8,516 nt of DNA from Candidatus Omnitrophota bacterium (GTDB lineage: Bacteria; Omnitrophota; Gorgyraeia; Duberdicusellales; 4484-171): NCBI GenBank assembly GCA_023227945.1, contig JALOCC010000066.1, positions 1-8,516 of the forward strand, given 5' to 3'. Position numbers and translations under genes: made by a program. Below the pieces are notes generated by a model, which saw only the letters and a list, made by a program, of their open reading frames with translations, was not told where the DNA came from and ran no database searches. Below are positions 1 through 4,913 of the stretch, one piece after another; the stretch's first letter is position 1, and every line of letters begins with the position of its first letter.

Positions 1-414
1 AAAAACGTTCCAACAAGGCGGACGCTTGAATATCCTATGACTCCTTCTATTGCCGCAAGATTTAATCTAAAGGCGCAGAGAGACATGCCTTCTTTTCTTC
101 ATCATTATGGAGCGGGAGACATAACGGACAGATTCGAATCGAAAACGGAATTGCGCAATCTCGCTATAACAGAATACAAAAAGTGGTTTCCTGATGCAGA
201 TGTATTGATTTGCGGACTGTCGTGTGTGGTTGATCCACAGGAGTGTCTTGACGGACCAAACTGGTTCAAAGATGAATCCAACAGGCTTTGGAAGGCATTT
301 CAGCAAGTCGGAGGTTATGAAGGAAATGAAAAGGCTTGTGACGGGTTCTTTCTTGAATATCAGAAAATTCTAAAAAAGTTGAATGATGGTATTGACAAAC
401 TGGAAGGACTTTGA
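1..414 (+). CDS. Hypothetical protein, 5' end outside the window
   Basis: The first ATG in this frame is at 37, but the frame is open back to base 1 (reading KNVPTRRTLEYP before that Met). The ATG has no well-placed ribosome binding site, the nearest purine stretch (AAGGCGG, 15-21) being about 15 bases away. I therefore read this as the 3' part of a longer gene. The visible 137 or so codons encode a soluble protein with no membrane segment. It has a Trp/Asp-rich middle (KKWFPDADVLICGLSC) and a helical, Lys-rich C-terminus (EYQKILKKLNDGIDKLEGL). I do not recognise the family. The last codons overlap the spacer of the promoter at 392-420, so the next transcription unit starts from inside this gene's end. 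The coding call is secure; the start is not. Confidence 0.75.
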   Translation, partial: KNVPTRRTLEYPMTPSIAARFNLKAQRDMPSFLHHYGAGDITDRFESKTELRNLAITEYKKWFPDADVLICGLSCVVDPQECLDGPNWFKDESNRLWKAFQQVGGYEGNEKACDGFFLEYQKILKKLNDGIDKLEGL

Positions 415-420
415 TAAGGT
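392..420 (+). promoter_or_regulatory. Sigma70-type promoter for the gene at 455
   Basis: TTGACA at 392-397 is followed by a 17-base spacer and TAAGGT at 415-420. The -35 box is a perfect consensus; the -10 box is weaker but keeps T, A and the final T. The bases around the -10 (TTTGATAAGGTATCG) closely resemble those of the promoters at 2937 and 4879. The expected transcript start is near 427, giving a leader of about 28 bases before the ATG at 455. The element overlaps the 3' end of the preceding gene. Confidence 0.7.
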
Positions 421-454
421 ATCGACATCAACAAGAAACTGAAAGGCTTGATGT

Positions 455-652
455 ATGGTTAAGCACAAAGATGGGTGTAAGTTTAAAGATTTTTATAAAA
501 GCTTTGCGGCATATAAACTGAATGGGCCAGATGCGCAAATGATTGTGTCTGATAGCGGGATTGAATATAGTTCCAATATACATACCGTCAACAAAGATGA
601 TTCCGTTCTCGCATTTAACTTCTGTCCGTGCTGTGGTGAAGCTTACACCTAA
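455..652 (+). CDS. Small Cys-rich hypothetical protein
   Basis: This 65-residue protein starts at ATG 455, with GAAAGG at 441-446 as a suitably spaced ribosome binding site, just downstream of the promoter at 392-420. The C-terminus carries CPCCGEAY (Cys57, Cys59, Cys60) and there is another Cys at position 8. This resembles one half of a zinc-ribbon knuckle, so metal binding is possible but not shown. I do not recognise a named family, and no membrane segment or signal peptide is visible. It is the first gene of its transcription unit and is followed by the gene starting at 704. Small proteins ending in a CPxCGE-type motif are common in phage accessory regions, which fits the surroundings. 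The coding call is good because promoter, binding site and frame agree; the function is unknown. Confidence 0.75.
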   Translation: MVKHKDGCKFKDFYKSFAAYKLNGPDAQMIVSDSGIEYSSNIHTVNKDDSVLAFNFCPCCGEAYT

Positions 653-679
653 AGTAGTAACTAAATGAACAATAAAGTG

Positions 680-691
680 AACTGTACAGTT
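680..691. repeat. 12-bp perfect palindrome before the gene at 704
   Basis: AACTGTACAGTT reads the same on both strands. It lies in the gap between the stop at 652 and the probable start at 704, just before the ribosome binding site AAGGA. It could be an operator half-site pair or chance. Only one copy was noticed in the window. Confidence 0.35.
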
Positions 692-703
692 AAGGAAAAA
701 GTT

Positions 704-1051
704 ATGAATGGTATTTCAGAAGTGACGGTTTATAAGTGCGATTTTGACGGCAAGGTTTTTGACAAGCAAGAGGATGCGGCATTGCATTTTCTAAAACACA
801 CCCTAATGAATATCTTTTATTCATGTCCAGAGGCAGAAGAAAAGGTGGATCGGGTGATGAAAACTCTTGCTTTTCAGGGATTTATGTTCCAGAAAGATTT
901 CAGGGGAAATGTGGATGTGGAAATTGAAAACATGCTTCGAAACAACAATAGAATTGTTCCGGTAGTTAAGTTCTTTTGTGAAGTTTCTGGCTTCGGACTT
1001 TCTGATTCCAAACGGTATATCGAATCCGTAAAGGATAAATACGGAATCTAA
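704..1051 (+). CDS. Hypothetical protein with zinc-finger-like N-terminus and L7/L12-like tail
   Basis: I chose ATG 704 (115 residues) because AAGGAAAA at 692-699 sits correctly upstream. The in-frame ATG at 665 would add 13 residues but has no binding site. The N-terminus, YKCDFDGKVFDKQEDAALHF followed by LKH, has the look of a degenerate zinc finger of the kind seen in small phage proteins: one Cys, acidic turn residues, then His-x3-His. The C-terminus, VVKFFCEVSGFGLSDSKRYI followed by ESV, resembles the helix-turn-helix of the ribosomal protein L7/L12 C-terminal domain (consensus like VREVTGLGLKEAKDLVE). That suggests a small alpha/beta interaction module. Both are pattern resemblances, not proven homology. 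The stop codon lies inside the large palindrome at 1044-1101. The function is unknown and the coding call is strong. Confidence 0.8.
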   Translation: MNGISEVTVYKCDFDGKVFDKQEDAALHFLKHTLMNIFYSCPEAEEKVDRVMKTLAFQGFMFQKDFRGNVDVEIENMLRNNNRIVPVVKFFCEVSGFGLSDSKRYIESVKDKYGI

Positions 1052-1101
1052 CCAATCGACTAAGGCGCTGTATACAGCGCCTTAGTCGATTGGTTAGATT
1101 C
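1044..1101. terminator. 58-bp perfect palindrome, possible terminator or processing hairpin
   Basis: Two 29-base arms meet with no spacer at the centre GTATAC (1070-1075). Every base of 1044-1072 is complementary to 1073-1101, including a GC-rich core GGCGCTG/CAGCGCC. In RNA it would form a stem of about 27 pairs with a tiny loop, followed by CTTTTGG. The left arm contains the last codons and stop of the gene ending at 1051. The right arm ends five bases before the GGAGG (1106-1110) of the next gene. The short T-run allows a Rho-independent terminator, but the stem is much longer than usual and the T-run is weak. An RNase III site or a DNA cruciform are alternatives. Confidence 0.6.
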
Positions 1102-1117
1102 TTTTGGAGGGAACAGA

Positions 1118-1300
1118 ATGAACTTTTACAGAGGAAACGCATGGTATGCAATATCCATCATGCCCAATTGGTCGGCTGATGAGCTGACGCTCGGAATCAG
1201 ATACCGTTTCTTGGCTCACATAGAGGGCTCTAAACGGAAAAGGCGACAGTTGAGTCTGTGCCTTCTTTGGTTGAGGTTGAGCATCATGTTTCACATCTAA
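1118..1300 (+). CDS. Small hypothetical protein, probably frameshifted
   Basis: The start is convincing: GGAGG at 1106-1110 lies seven bases before ATG 1118, directly after the large palindrome. The first 39 or so residues (MNFYRGNAWYAISIMPNWSA onward, through GIRYRFLAHIEGSK) look like a real protein. After that the frame turns into KRKRRQLSLCLLWLRLSIMF, a basic/hydrophobic run typical of out-of-frame reading, and stops at 1300. The -1 frame opens at 1234, immediately after a TAA, with TEKATVESVPSLVEVEHHVS and stays open to 1647. The simplest reading is one lost base near 1232-1236, with the original protein continuing in the other frame towards the gene at 1372. A genuine 60-residue protein or a recoding site cannot be excluded, although no classical slippery heptamer is present. 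The family is not recognised. Confidence 0.5.
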   Translation: MNFYRGNAWYAISIMPNWSADELTLGIRYRFLAHIEGSKRKRRQLSLCLLWLRLSIMFHI

Positions 1301-1310
1301 CATGTGAAGC
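1288..1310 (+). repeat. Short hairpin around the stop of the 1118 frame
   Basis: TTCACAT at 1290-1296 pairs with ATGTGAA at 1302-1308 across a five-base loop, and G-C and G-U pairs extend it to nine pairs. It spans the TAA at 1298-1300. No T-run follows, so a terminator is unlikely. It could be a recoding or processing element, or chance. Confidence 0.35.
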
Positions 1311-1371
1311 CAACGTGATACCGTGGCTGTGCCGATGGGTTAGTGAAAAACCTTTGAAAGGAACACAACAG

Positions 1372-1647
1372 ATGAACAAGCAGAACAAACCGCCTCGTAA
1401 TGACCACCCGTACTACGGCAAGCGATATAGTGTTCCTGTCTTATGCTGGGATAAAGAAGGTGCCTTGAACGTCAATTTGGTCTGCTGGGACTATTCAAGC
1501 GAAGGATGGGTTTTCGCGAACCTTCAAGAAGGAACCGATTCTTGGAACTACGAAATCGAATGTGAAGTGTGGGCACTTCCGCCGGAGATGCCCAACACGA
1601 AATTAGAAACTGAATGGAGACTAAATAATGAGAACGATTACAGTTGA
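1372..1647 (+). CDS. Hypothetical phage-type protein, DUF551-like tail
   Basis: This 91-residue protein starts at ATG 1372, with GAAAGGA at 1356-1362 upstream. The frame is open well upstream, but an internal binding site and the Lys/Pro-rich start MNKQNKPPRNDHPYYGKRY support this Met. The middle is rich in Trp and beta-type sequence (VPVLCWDKEGALNVNLVCWD). It ends with a WALPPEMP stretch that recalls the VTHWMPLPEPP ending of the DUF551 family, common in phages; this is a motif-level resemblance only. The stop overlaps the start of the next gene by 20 bases, so translation is probably coupled. If the frameshift noted at 1232-1236 is a recent lesion, this gene may once have been the C-terminal part of a longer protein starting at 1118. 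Confidence 0.75.
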   Translation: MNKQNKPPRNDHPYYGKRYSVPVLCWDKEGALNVNLVCWDYSSEGWVFANLQEGTDSWNYEIECEVWALPPEMPNTKLETEWRLNNENDYS

Positions 1648-1885
1648 AGTGACAAATACGGTTGAAGTGACTTTGGATGAAACTAAATTCACACCTGAAT
1701 TCATGAAGGCATTTTCTTCATACATGTGGCCAGTAGATGATATCGAGGAACATGCAATCCATCTTGCACAAATGCATGTGCGTGGCATGGCTGATTGGCC
1801 CAGTACTTTTATCGAAGGTTATGGTCCTGCTGAGAAGATGGGGATTTCTTTCAGAATTACTGACAGAAGTGAAAAAGTGATCTAA
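1628..1885 (+). CDS. Conserved phage-type hypothetical protein
   Basis: This 85-residue protein starts at ATG 1628, seven bases after GGAGA (1616-1620), and overlaps the end of the previous gene. It opens with a beta-hairpin-like segment, RTITVEVTNTVEVTLDETKF. The helical middle follows (TPEFMKAFSSYMWPVDDIEE, then HAIHLAQMHVRGM). The ending, FIEGYGPAEKMGISFRI, is one I recognise from a small family found in many tailed phages, whose members share FTPEFM, W/YPxDDxEEH, HLAxxxxRG and FIEGYGPAxxMGI. No enzymatic motif is visible and the function is unknown. It is the clearest phage marker in this part of the window. The next gene begins one base after its stop, indicating coupled translation. Confidence 0.85.
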   Translation: MRTITVEVTNTVEVTLDETKFTPEFMKAFSSYMWPVDDIEEHAIHLAQMHVRGMADWPSTFIEGYGPAEKMGISFRITDRSEKVI

Positions 1886-1886
1886 C

Positions 1887-2198
1887 ATGAAAAACCATTT
1901 GGATAAGGGAGATTATGTCCTAGCTACCAAATATTCCGATGGAGATCCGTGTGACCATTTCGTCGTCGGTTTTTTTCGTGAAATGCTGGATGATCGGTAT
2001 CTTGTCGAAGACGAGAACGGTCAGCTTTTTAGAAGTAATGGTTTCCGAAGGTGTGAAAAGATTAGCAAGCGTCTCGGTCATGCGATTGTTGCCGCCATAC
2101 CGATAATCGGAGATATTCCGGGAAGAAGTATTTGGTTTTGGAGGCGGAACGTCAAGGCGTTAGAAAATTTATGTTTGTCTCTTTCTTCACGTACTTGA
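1887..2198 (+). CDS. Conserved phage-type hypothetical protein
   Basis: This 103-residue protein starts at ATG 1887, one base after the previous stop. No strong binding site is visible, so translation probably depends on coupling. The N-terminal half (KGDYVLATKYSDGDPCDHFV, then VGFF) and the segment LVEDENGQLFRSNGFRRCEK followed by IS match a recurrent phage protein pattern: GDYVLATKxxDGDPxDxWxVGF, an FRxNGFRRxxKI segment and a C-terminal SIWFW-type motif. The order of these blocks is complete, so the gene looks intact. The beta-rich N-terminus could be a small barrel, but that is inference. The last codons overlap the -35 box of the next promoter (2195-2200). The function is unknown. Confidence 0.85.
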   Translation: MKNHLDKGDYVLATKYSDGDPCDHFVVGFFREMLDDRYLVEDENGQLFRSNGFRRCEKISKRLGHAIVAAIPIIGDIPGRSIWFWRRNVKALENLCLSLSSRT

Positions 2199-2223
2199 CA
2201 AGTTAAGTCGGTTCTGATATCTT
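2195..2223 (+). promoter_or_regulatory. Sigma70-type promoter for the genes from 2250
   Basis: TTGACA at 2195-2200, a 17-base spacer, then TATCTT at 2218-2223, the best -10 of the four promoters found here. A TCTGA sequence just before the -10 resembles the TTTGA before two of the other -10 boxes. The -35 overlaps the TGA stop of the previous gene. The expected transcript start is near 2230, about 20 bases before the ATG at 2250. Confidence 0.75.
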
Positions 2224-2249
2224 GTATTTCTCAAAGCAAGGGAAAAGAC

Positions 2250-2450
2250 ATGGGTTACAATACACAACAGAATGAGACTGACGCAATTTCGTCACCTGAA
2301 CGGCTTGGTTCGGTTAAATGCAAGCGATGTAATGGGACAGGTTTTGTGTATGGGATGGGCGGACCGAAACTTTTGTTTGCTGAGTGGGACTGTCCACTTT
2401 GCAAAGGCGGATTCGAAAGCAAAGATGATAATAAGAACAAGGAGACATGA
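2250..2450 (+). CDS. Small zinc-finger protein, DnaJ-like CxxCxGxG motif
   Basis: This 66-residue protein starts at ATG 2250, with AAGGGAAAAG (2238-2247) as ribosome binding site. It carries CKRCNGTGFV at residues 24-33 and CPLCKGG at 48-54. The paired CxxC knuckles with CxGxG spacing are those of the DnaJ-type zinc finger, so one zinc ion bound by Cys24, Cys27, Cys48 and Cys51 is likely. There is no J domain, so this is not a chaperone DnaJ; such stand-alone fingers are frequent small phage proteins that bind nucleic acid or protein. The tail is short and charged (SKDDNKNKE). It is first in the unit driven by the promoter at 2195, and its stop lies between the binding site and the start of the next gene. 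Confidence 0.85.
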   Translation: MGYNTQQNETDAISSPERLGSVKCKRCNGTGFVYGMGGPKLLFAEWDCPLCKGGFESKDDNKNKET

Positions 2451-2453
2451 AAA

Positions 2454-2783
2454 ATGGCGACTCAGGGGCTTGTAAGTGTTGTTGACTTAAAGGGTAATGT
2501 CCTTTTGAAAGCGGTTTGTGGTTGCAACGGATTTAAGGCCGGTGAACTTGCTTCATTGATAAAAGAAAACAAGTCAAAGACGGTTAAAGAGATTTTTGAC
2601 CTTGCGAAAAGCGTAGGTTTCGGATGTCAAGACTGTCTCGTCGTGTATGGAACTTGTGATGAATTCTTTTCCAGTGACGGAGAACTTCCTTCTGAATATT
2701 CTAAGTTTCTACAGGACCCCTATTTCAACCCGCGTTGGAACAGGGGTACGGCTGATTATACGGAAATTGTGACATTGGAGTAG
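2454..2783 (+). CDS. Conserved phage-type hypothetical protein
   Basis: This 109-residue protein starts at ATG 2454, nine bases after AAGGAG (2439-2444), which lies within the end of the previous gene. The layout matches a small family I recall from phage genomes. It has MATQGLVSVVDLKGNVLLK, then a Cys-Gly turn (VCGCNGFKAGELA), then LAKSVGFGCQDCLVVYG, and finally NPRWNRGTADYTEIV near the C-terminus. The GCQDCLVV segment and its invariant-looking Cys pair could bind metal, but with only a few cysteines this is uncertain. All blocks are present and in order, so the gene is intact. The function is unknown and there is no membrane segment. It is co-transcribed with the zinc-finger gene before it and the 43-residue gene after it. 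Confidence 0.85.
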   Translation: MATQGLVSVVDLKGNVLLKAVCGCNGFKAGELASLIKENKSKTVKEIFDLAKSVGFGCQDCLVVYGTCDEFFSSDGELPSEYSKFLQDPYFNPRWNRGTADYTEIVTLE

Positions 2784-2787
2784 AATT

Positions 2788-2919
2788 ATGGTTATTCAAA
2801 AAATGAGCGGAAAGAAACAGTCTAGGGTTGCACACAAACAGAGTTGGGACTCTGTAAAGAAAGACATCGATATCGCATACCGAAATTGGCTAAAAAAACA
2901 GATTCTTCCTAAAGGCTAA
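2788..2919 (+). CDS. 43-residue basic hypothetical protein
   Basis: ATG 2788 follows GGAG at 2777-2780 by seven bases, and the frame runs 43 codons to TAA at 2917-2919. The binding site overlaps the end of the preceding gene (stop 2781-2783), so the two are probably translated in series. The product is strongly basic. Its Lys/Arg-rich start (KMSGKKQSRVAHKQ) is followed by a likely amphipathic helix (SWDSVKKDIDIAYRNWLKKQ). It could bind nucleic acid or a host protein, but I recognise no family. Although short, the well-placed binding site, the lack of any competing frame and the tight fit between neighbours support it as real. It ends 17 bases before the next -35 box. Confidence 0.65.
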   Translation: MVIQKMSGKKQSRVAHKQSWDSVKKDIDIAYRNWLKKQILPKG

Positions 2920-2936
2920 AAAGATTATATGCCCTC

Positions 2937-2965
2937 TTGACAGATTAGAAGATATGTGTTAAGGT
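2937..2965 (+). promoter_or_regulatory. Sigma70-type promoter for the gene at 2997
   Basis: TTGACA at 2937-2942, a 17-base spacer, TAAGGT at 2960-2965. The -10 and following bases (TAAGGTATTG) nearly match those of the promoter at 392 (TAAGGTATCG). The expected transcript start is near 2972. This matters for the gene call: a TTG at 2967 that would extend the next frame lies at or before the transcript start, so ATG 2997 is the usable start. Confidence 0.72.
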
Positions 2966-2996
2966 ATTGTCATCGAAAGCAAGAAAGGCTGAAGAC

Positions 2997-3275
2997 ATGA
3001 AAATCACAGAAGAACACTTTGACCACATGAAGACCGAAATCAACAAGTATGTTGAATCTGTAGGCGGATGGGACGTTTTGGTTAAGAAGTACGAGCGTGG
3101 CGACTTTGAACGTTCAGATTCAGTCAGAGACCTTCAGTGCCGTTTCTGTTGGGATGTAAGCTGTGCGGCAAAACTTCATCGATTCTATTGTGAACAGGCA
3201 TATAAGTATGCCGATGATTCTCATATCCTTACGGCTCTTCGCAAGATTTGTCCTACCGTCAATCGCAAGTACTAA
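2997..3275 (+). CDS. Conserved phage-type hypothetical protein
   Basis: This 92-residue protein starts at ATG 2997, eight bases after AGAAAGG (2982-2988). A TTG ten codons upstream is rejected because the promoter at 2937 would begin transcription after it. The sequence follows a helical phage protein pattern that I recognise: an N-terminal KITEEHFDHMK segment, a middle RFCWDVSCAAKLHRFYCEQA, and a C-terminal YADDSHILTALRKI. Homologues in phages typically read RxRWDxLYAA..., then YxNDxHIDTALRxI. It is probably an all-helical cytoplasmic protein with no catalytic motif. It begins the longest uninterrupted gene series before the structured RNA region, running through to 4868. The function is unknown. 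Confidence 0.87.
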   Translation: MKITEEHFDHMKTEINKYVESVGGWDVLVKKYERGDFERSDSVRDLQCRFCWDVSCAAKLHRFYCEQAYKYADDSHILTALRKICPTVNRKY

Positions 3276-3289
3276 GGAGTAATAAAGAA

Positions 3290-3622
3290 ATGAACGACCT
3301 TTCTGGATTGATTGTTGAAGTTTATCGTTGTAGCGTGAGTGACTGTTCTAAAAACGGCGTCACTGCCAATAACAATTCCGTTCTTTTGATTCTTCCCCAA
3401 GGCGGACCTTTCAGGGCAAAGGATTTTGTCTTAAAGATGCCGTTGGTTGAAATCGACAAACGGGAAGATATGAGTCTTCGCCACGGTCAGGATTGTAGTT
3501 GCGCCCGTCCATATGGGATAGACGGGACAAACTATAGTTTCGGAGGGAACTTTATTTATTCCAGCGATAGTCGTTTCCCTGGTAATCGTCCGATACCCGT
3601 CCATGATCGCAAAGATTTCTAA
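3290..3622 (+). CDS. Conserved phage-type hypothetical protein
   Basis: This 110-residue protein starts at ATG 3290, ten bases after AAGGAG (3274-3279), which overlaps the stop of the previous gene. An upstream in-frame start at 3248 would overlap that gene and has no binding site. The N-terminus (LIVEVYRCSVSDCSKNGVTA) and the C-terminal FGGNFIYSSDSRFPG followed by PIPVHDR are recognisable as a small phage family. Its members share VYRxxxxDCSNxGxS and MFGGxxIYxxDSRF with a terminal PIPVHDR. A CSCARPYG segment adds two further cysteines. It is predicted to be a compact beta-rich protein. The function is unknown and no disruption is seen. Translation is coupled to its neighbours by short gaps. 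Confidence 0.85.
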   Translation: MNDLSGLIVEVYRCSVSDCSKNGVTANNNSVLLILPQGGPFRAKDFVLKMPLVEIDKREDMSLRHGQDCSCARPYGIDGTNYSFGGNFIYSSDSRFPGNRPIPVHDRKDF

Positions 3623-3632
3623 GGAGAATAAT

Positions 3633-4058
3633 ATGAAAACACTAAAGATTTTAGCAGACAACGTTTTTAATATTGAAATTCCGGATGGATTTCAAGAAGT
3701 CAATACCGGCAGAGTCTCAGACGGAGATTTGGTCTGGAACCGAGAAAAATTTATTCCCGTTGAGGAGTACCATATCGAACAGTTAGTCTATCACTTTATT
3801 TGCGTTATACGTAAGATTCCTGAACTGATAAAAGATCGGTATGTCTTGGATATTCGTAACGGAATTGCCGCAGTTTGTGATACACAACATCCAAGCTATG
3901 CCGAACGAACTCCGGGACTCCACGGAGATAACAAGTACATTATTTCCGTAGAATATGGAACTTCAAAGTCCACTGATTATGGACTTTGTTGGGATCTTGA
4001 AGAGTATCAAATCAAAAGATTGATAAACCTATGTGATTTACTTAACAAGAAAGGTTAA
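3633..4058 (+). CDS. Hypothetical phage-type protein
   Basis: This 141-residue protein starts at ATG 3633, with AAGGAGA at 3621-3627, a strong site that overlaps the preceding stop. The upstream ATG at 3603 lies inside the previous gene and lacks a binding site. The sequence has an N-terminal segment with GRVSDGDLVWNREKFIPVEE, a pattern (GxxxxGDLxW...FxPV) seen in several small phage proteins. A helical region follows (YHFICVIRKIPELIKDRYVL), and the C-terminus holds WDLEEYQIKRLINLCDLLNK. No catalytic residues or metal site stand out. It is fourth from last before the promoter at 4879. The function is unknown and the coding call is strong from frame and binding site. Confidence 0.82.
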   Translation: MKTLKILADNVFNIEIPDGFQEVNTGRVSDGDLVWNREKFIPVEEYHIEQLVYHFICVIRKIPELIKDRYVLDIRNGIAAVCDTQHPSYAERTPGLHGDNKYIISVEYGTSKSTDYGLCWDLEEYQIKRLINLCDLLNKKG

Positions 4059-4065
4059 TAATGAT

Positions 4066-4281
4066 ATGAAGTGTGCTTGTGGTTATATTCATGAACGTGG
4101 AATTGATAATTATGGGGTTTTCAATCCCAACAGGAAAGGGGATGAACCTTTTCAGAAGTTGTGTTTAGAAATTGACGGCAAAGAAGTTTCCGCCAAAGCT
4201 AAATGTTTGAATGATACATTCTTCCTTTATCGTTGTCCGAAGTGCGGGACTATCAGAACAGAAACAAACGATTGGTATTAA
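4066..4281 (+). CDS. Zinc-ribbon small protein
   Basis: This 71-residue protein starts at ATG 4066, with AGAAAGG at 4048-4054 upstream. The GTG at 4033 would overlap the preceding gene and is less likely. Cys3 and Cys5 in MKCACGYIH and Cys57 and Cys60 in YRCPKCGTIRTE form two knuckles separated by about 50 residues, the usual shape of a zinc ribbon, although the first knuckle is C-x-C rather than C-x2-C. The final stretch RCPKCGTIRTETNDWY is typical of zinc ribbons in small nucleic-acid-associated proteins. The partner is unknown. It stops eight bases before the HD-domain gene and is very probably co-translated with it. Confidence 0.8.
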   Translation: MKCACGYIHERGIDNYGVFNPNRKGDEPFQKLCLEIDGKEVSAKAKCLNDTFFLYRCPKCGTIRTETNDWY

Positions 4282-4289
4282 AAAAGAAT

Positions 4290-4868
4290 ATGAACTTTGG
4301 AGATCCGCTTAAATACCTTGAAAGTGTCGCCGAAGATTTCTTTGCGACGAATATTTGTGTGTATGAAACTGCAAATATTTTATTAAAAGACGAACGTTTC
4401 AATTTTTGGTCGGGAAGTTCACTTCCTCACCAGCACCATTACGGTACTCGGGGCTTGGTACAGCATACAGCAGAAACCGTCAATCTTTGTCTGTCTATCG
4501 GAATGAAATATGAATGGGAAGGAATTAGTTACCCCGTTTTGTTTCTTGCATCTCTTTTCCATGATAGCGGGAAAATGTATGATTATGAGTGTGTCAACGG
4601 GTTTTGGCAGGGAACCGAACACAAGCGAATGATTCATCACATTTCAAGGAGCGGGATTTATTGGAATGATGCTGTAAAGACTGTTCCTGATGCCTACGAG
4701 ATGTATTTTGAACAGGTTTTACACTGTATTCTTAGTCATCATACCAGCAGAATTCAAGGGAGTCCAGTTGCTCCGAAGTCTAGGGAAGCTTGGATTCTTA
4801 CCCTTTGCGACAATATCAGTGCTAGGATAAATGACGCTGATACAAATGATCTATTGAAAAATAAGTGA
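4290..4868 (+). CDS. HD-domain phosphohydrolase, YhaM-type exoribonuclease-like
   Basis: This 192-residue protein is read from ATG 4290. The binding site is weak (AAAAAGA), and an upstream TTG at 4233 lies inside the previous gene. The HD metal ligands are visible in order: His59 (GLVQHTAE), His91-Asp92 (LFHDSGK), His116-His117, His150-His151 (ILSHHTS) and Asp174 (CDNISARIN). The pattern HQHHYGTRGLVQHT, FHDSGK, LSHHxxxxxGSPVxPxxxEA and DNxxARIN is that of the HD domain of YhaM, a 3'-5' exoribonuclease of Gram-positive bacteria. YhaM itself also has an N-terminal OB-fold domain, absent here, so nucleic-acid binding would differ and the substrate could be another phosphodiester or nucleotide. 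It is the last gene before the promoter and structured RNA at 4879-5240. I am confident of the fold, moderately of RNA as substrate. Confidence 0.88.
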   Translation: MNFGDPLKYLESVAEDFFATNICVYETANILLKDERFNFWSGSSLPHQHHYGTRGLVQHTAETVNLCLSIGMKYEWEGISYPVLFLASLFHDSGKMYDYECVNGFWQGTEHKRMIHHISRSGIYWNDAVKTVPDAYEMYFEQVLHCILSHHTSRIQGSPVAPKSREAWILTLCDNISARINDADTNDLLKNK

Positions 4869-4878
4869 CAAAACCCTA

Positions 4879-4907
4879 TTGACAACAGTGAAGTGATTTG
4901 ATAATGT
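4879..4907 (+). promoter_or_regulatory. Sigma70-type promoter for the structured RNA and TerD-family gene
   Basis: TTGACA at 4879-4884, a 17-base spacer, TAATGT at 4902-4907, with the shared TTTGATAATGTATC context. It starts 11 bases after the stop of the HD-domain gene. The expected transcript start is near 4914, which leaves about 350 untranslated bases before the ATG at 5264. None of the other three promoters precedes a leader longer than about 30 bases. Confidence 0.75.
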
Positions 4908-4913
4908 ATCTTT

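Noticed and set aside
2272..2475. Alternative + strand frame overlapping the zinc-finger gene at 2250.
   Set aside because: The 2250 frame has the promoter, the binding site and the paired CxxC knuckles; the other frame has none of these.
2967..2996. Upstream TTG start extending the gene at 2997 by ten codons.
   Set aside because: It lies at or before the predicted transcript start of the 2937 promoter, whereas ATG 2997 has a well-placed AGAAAGG.
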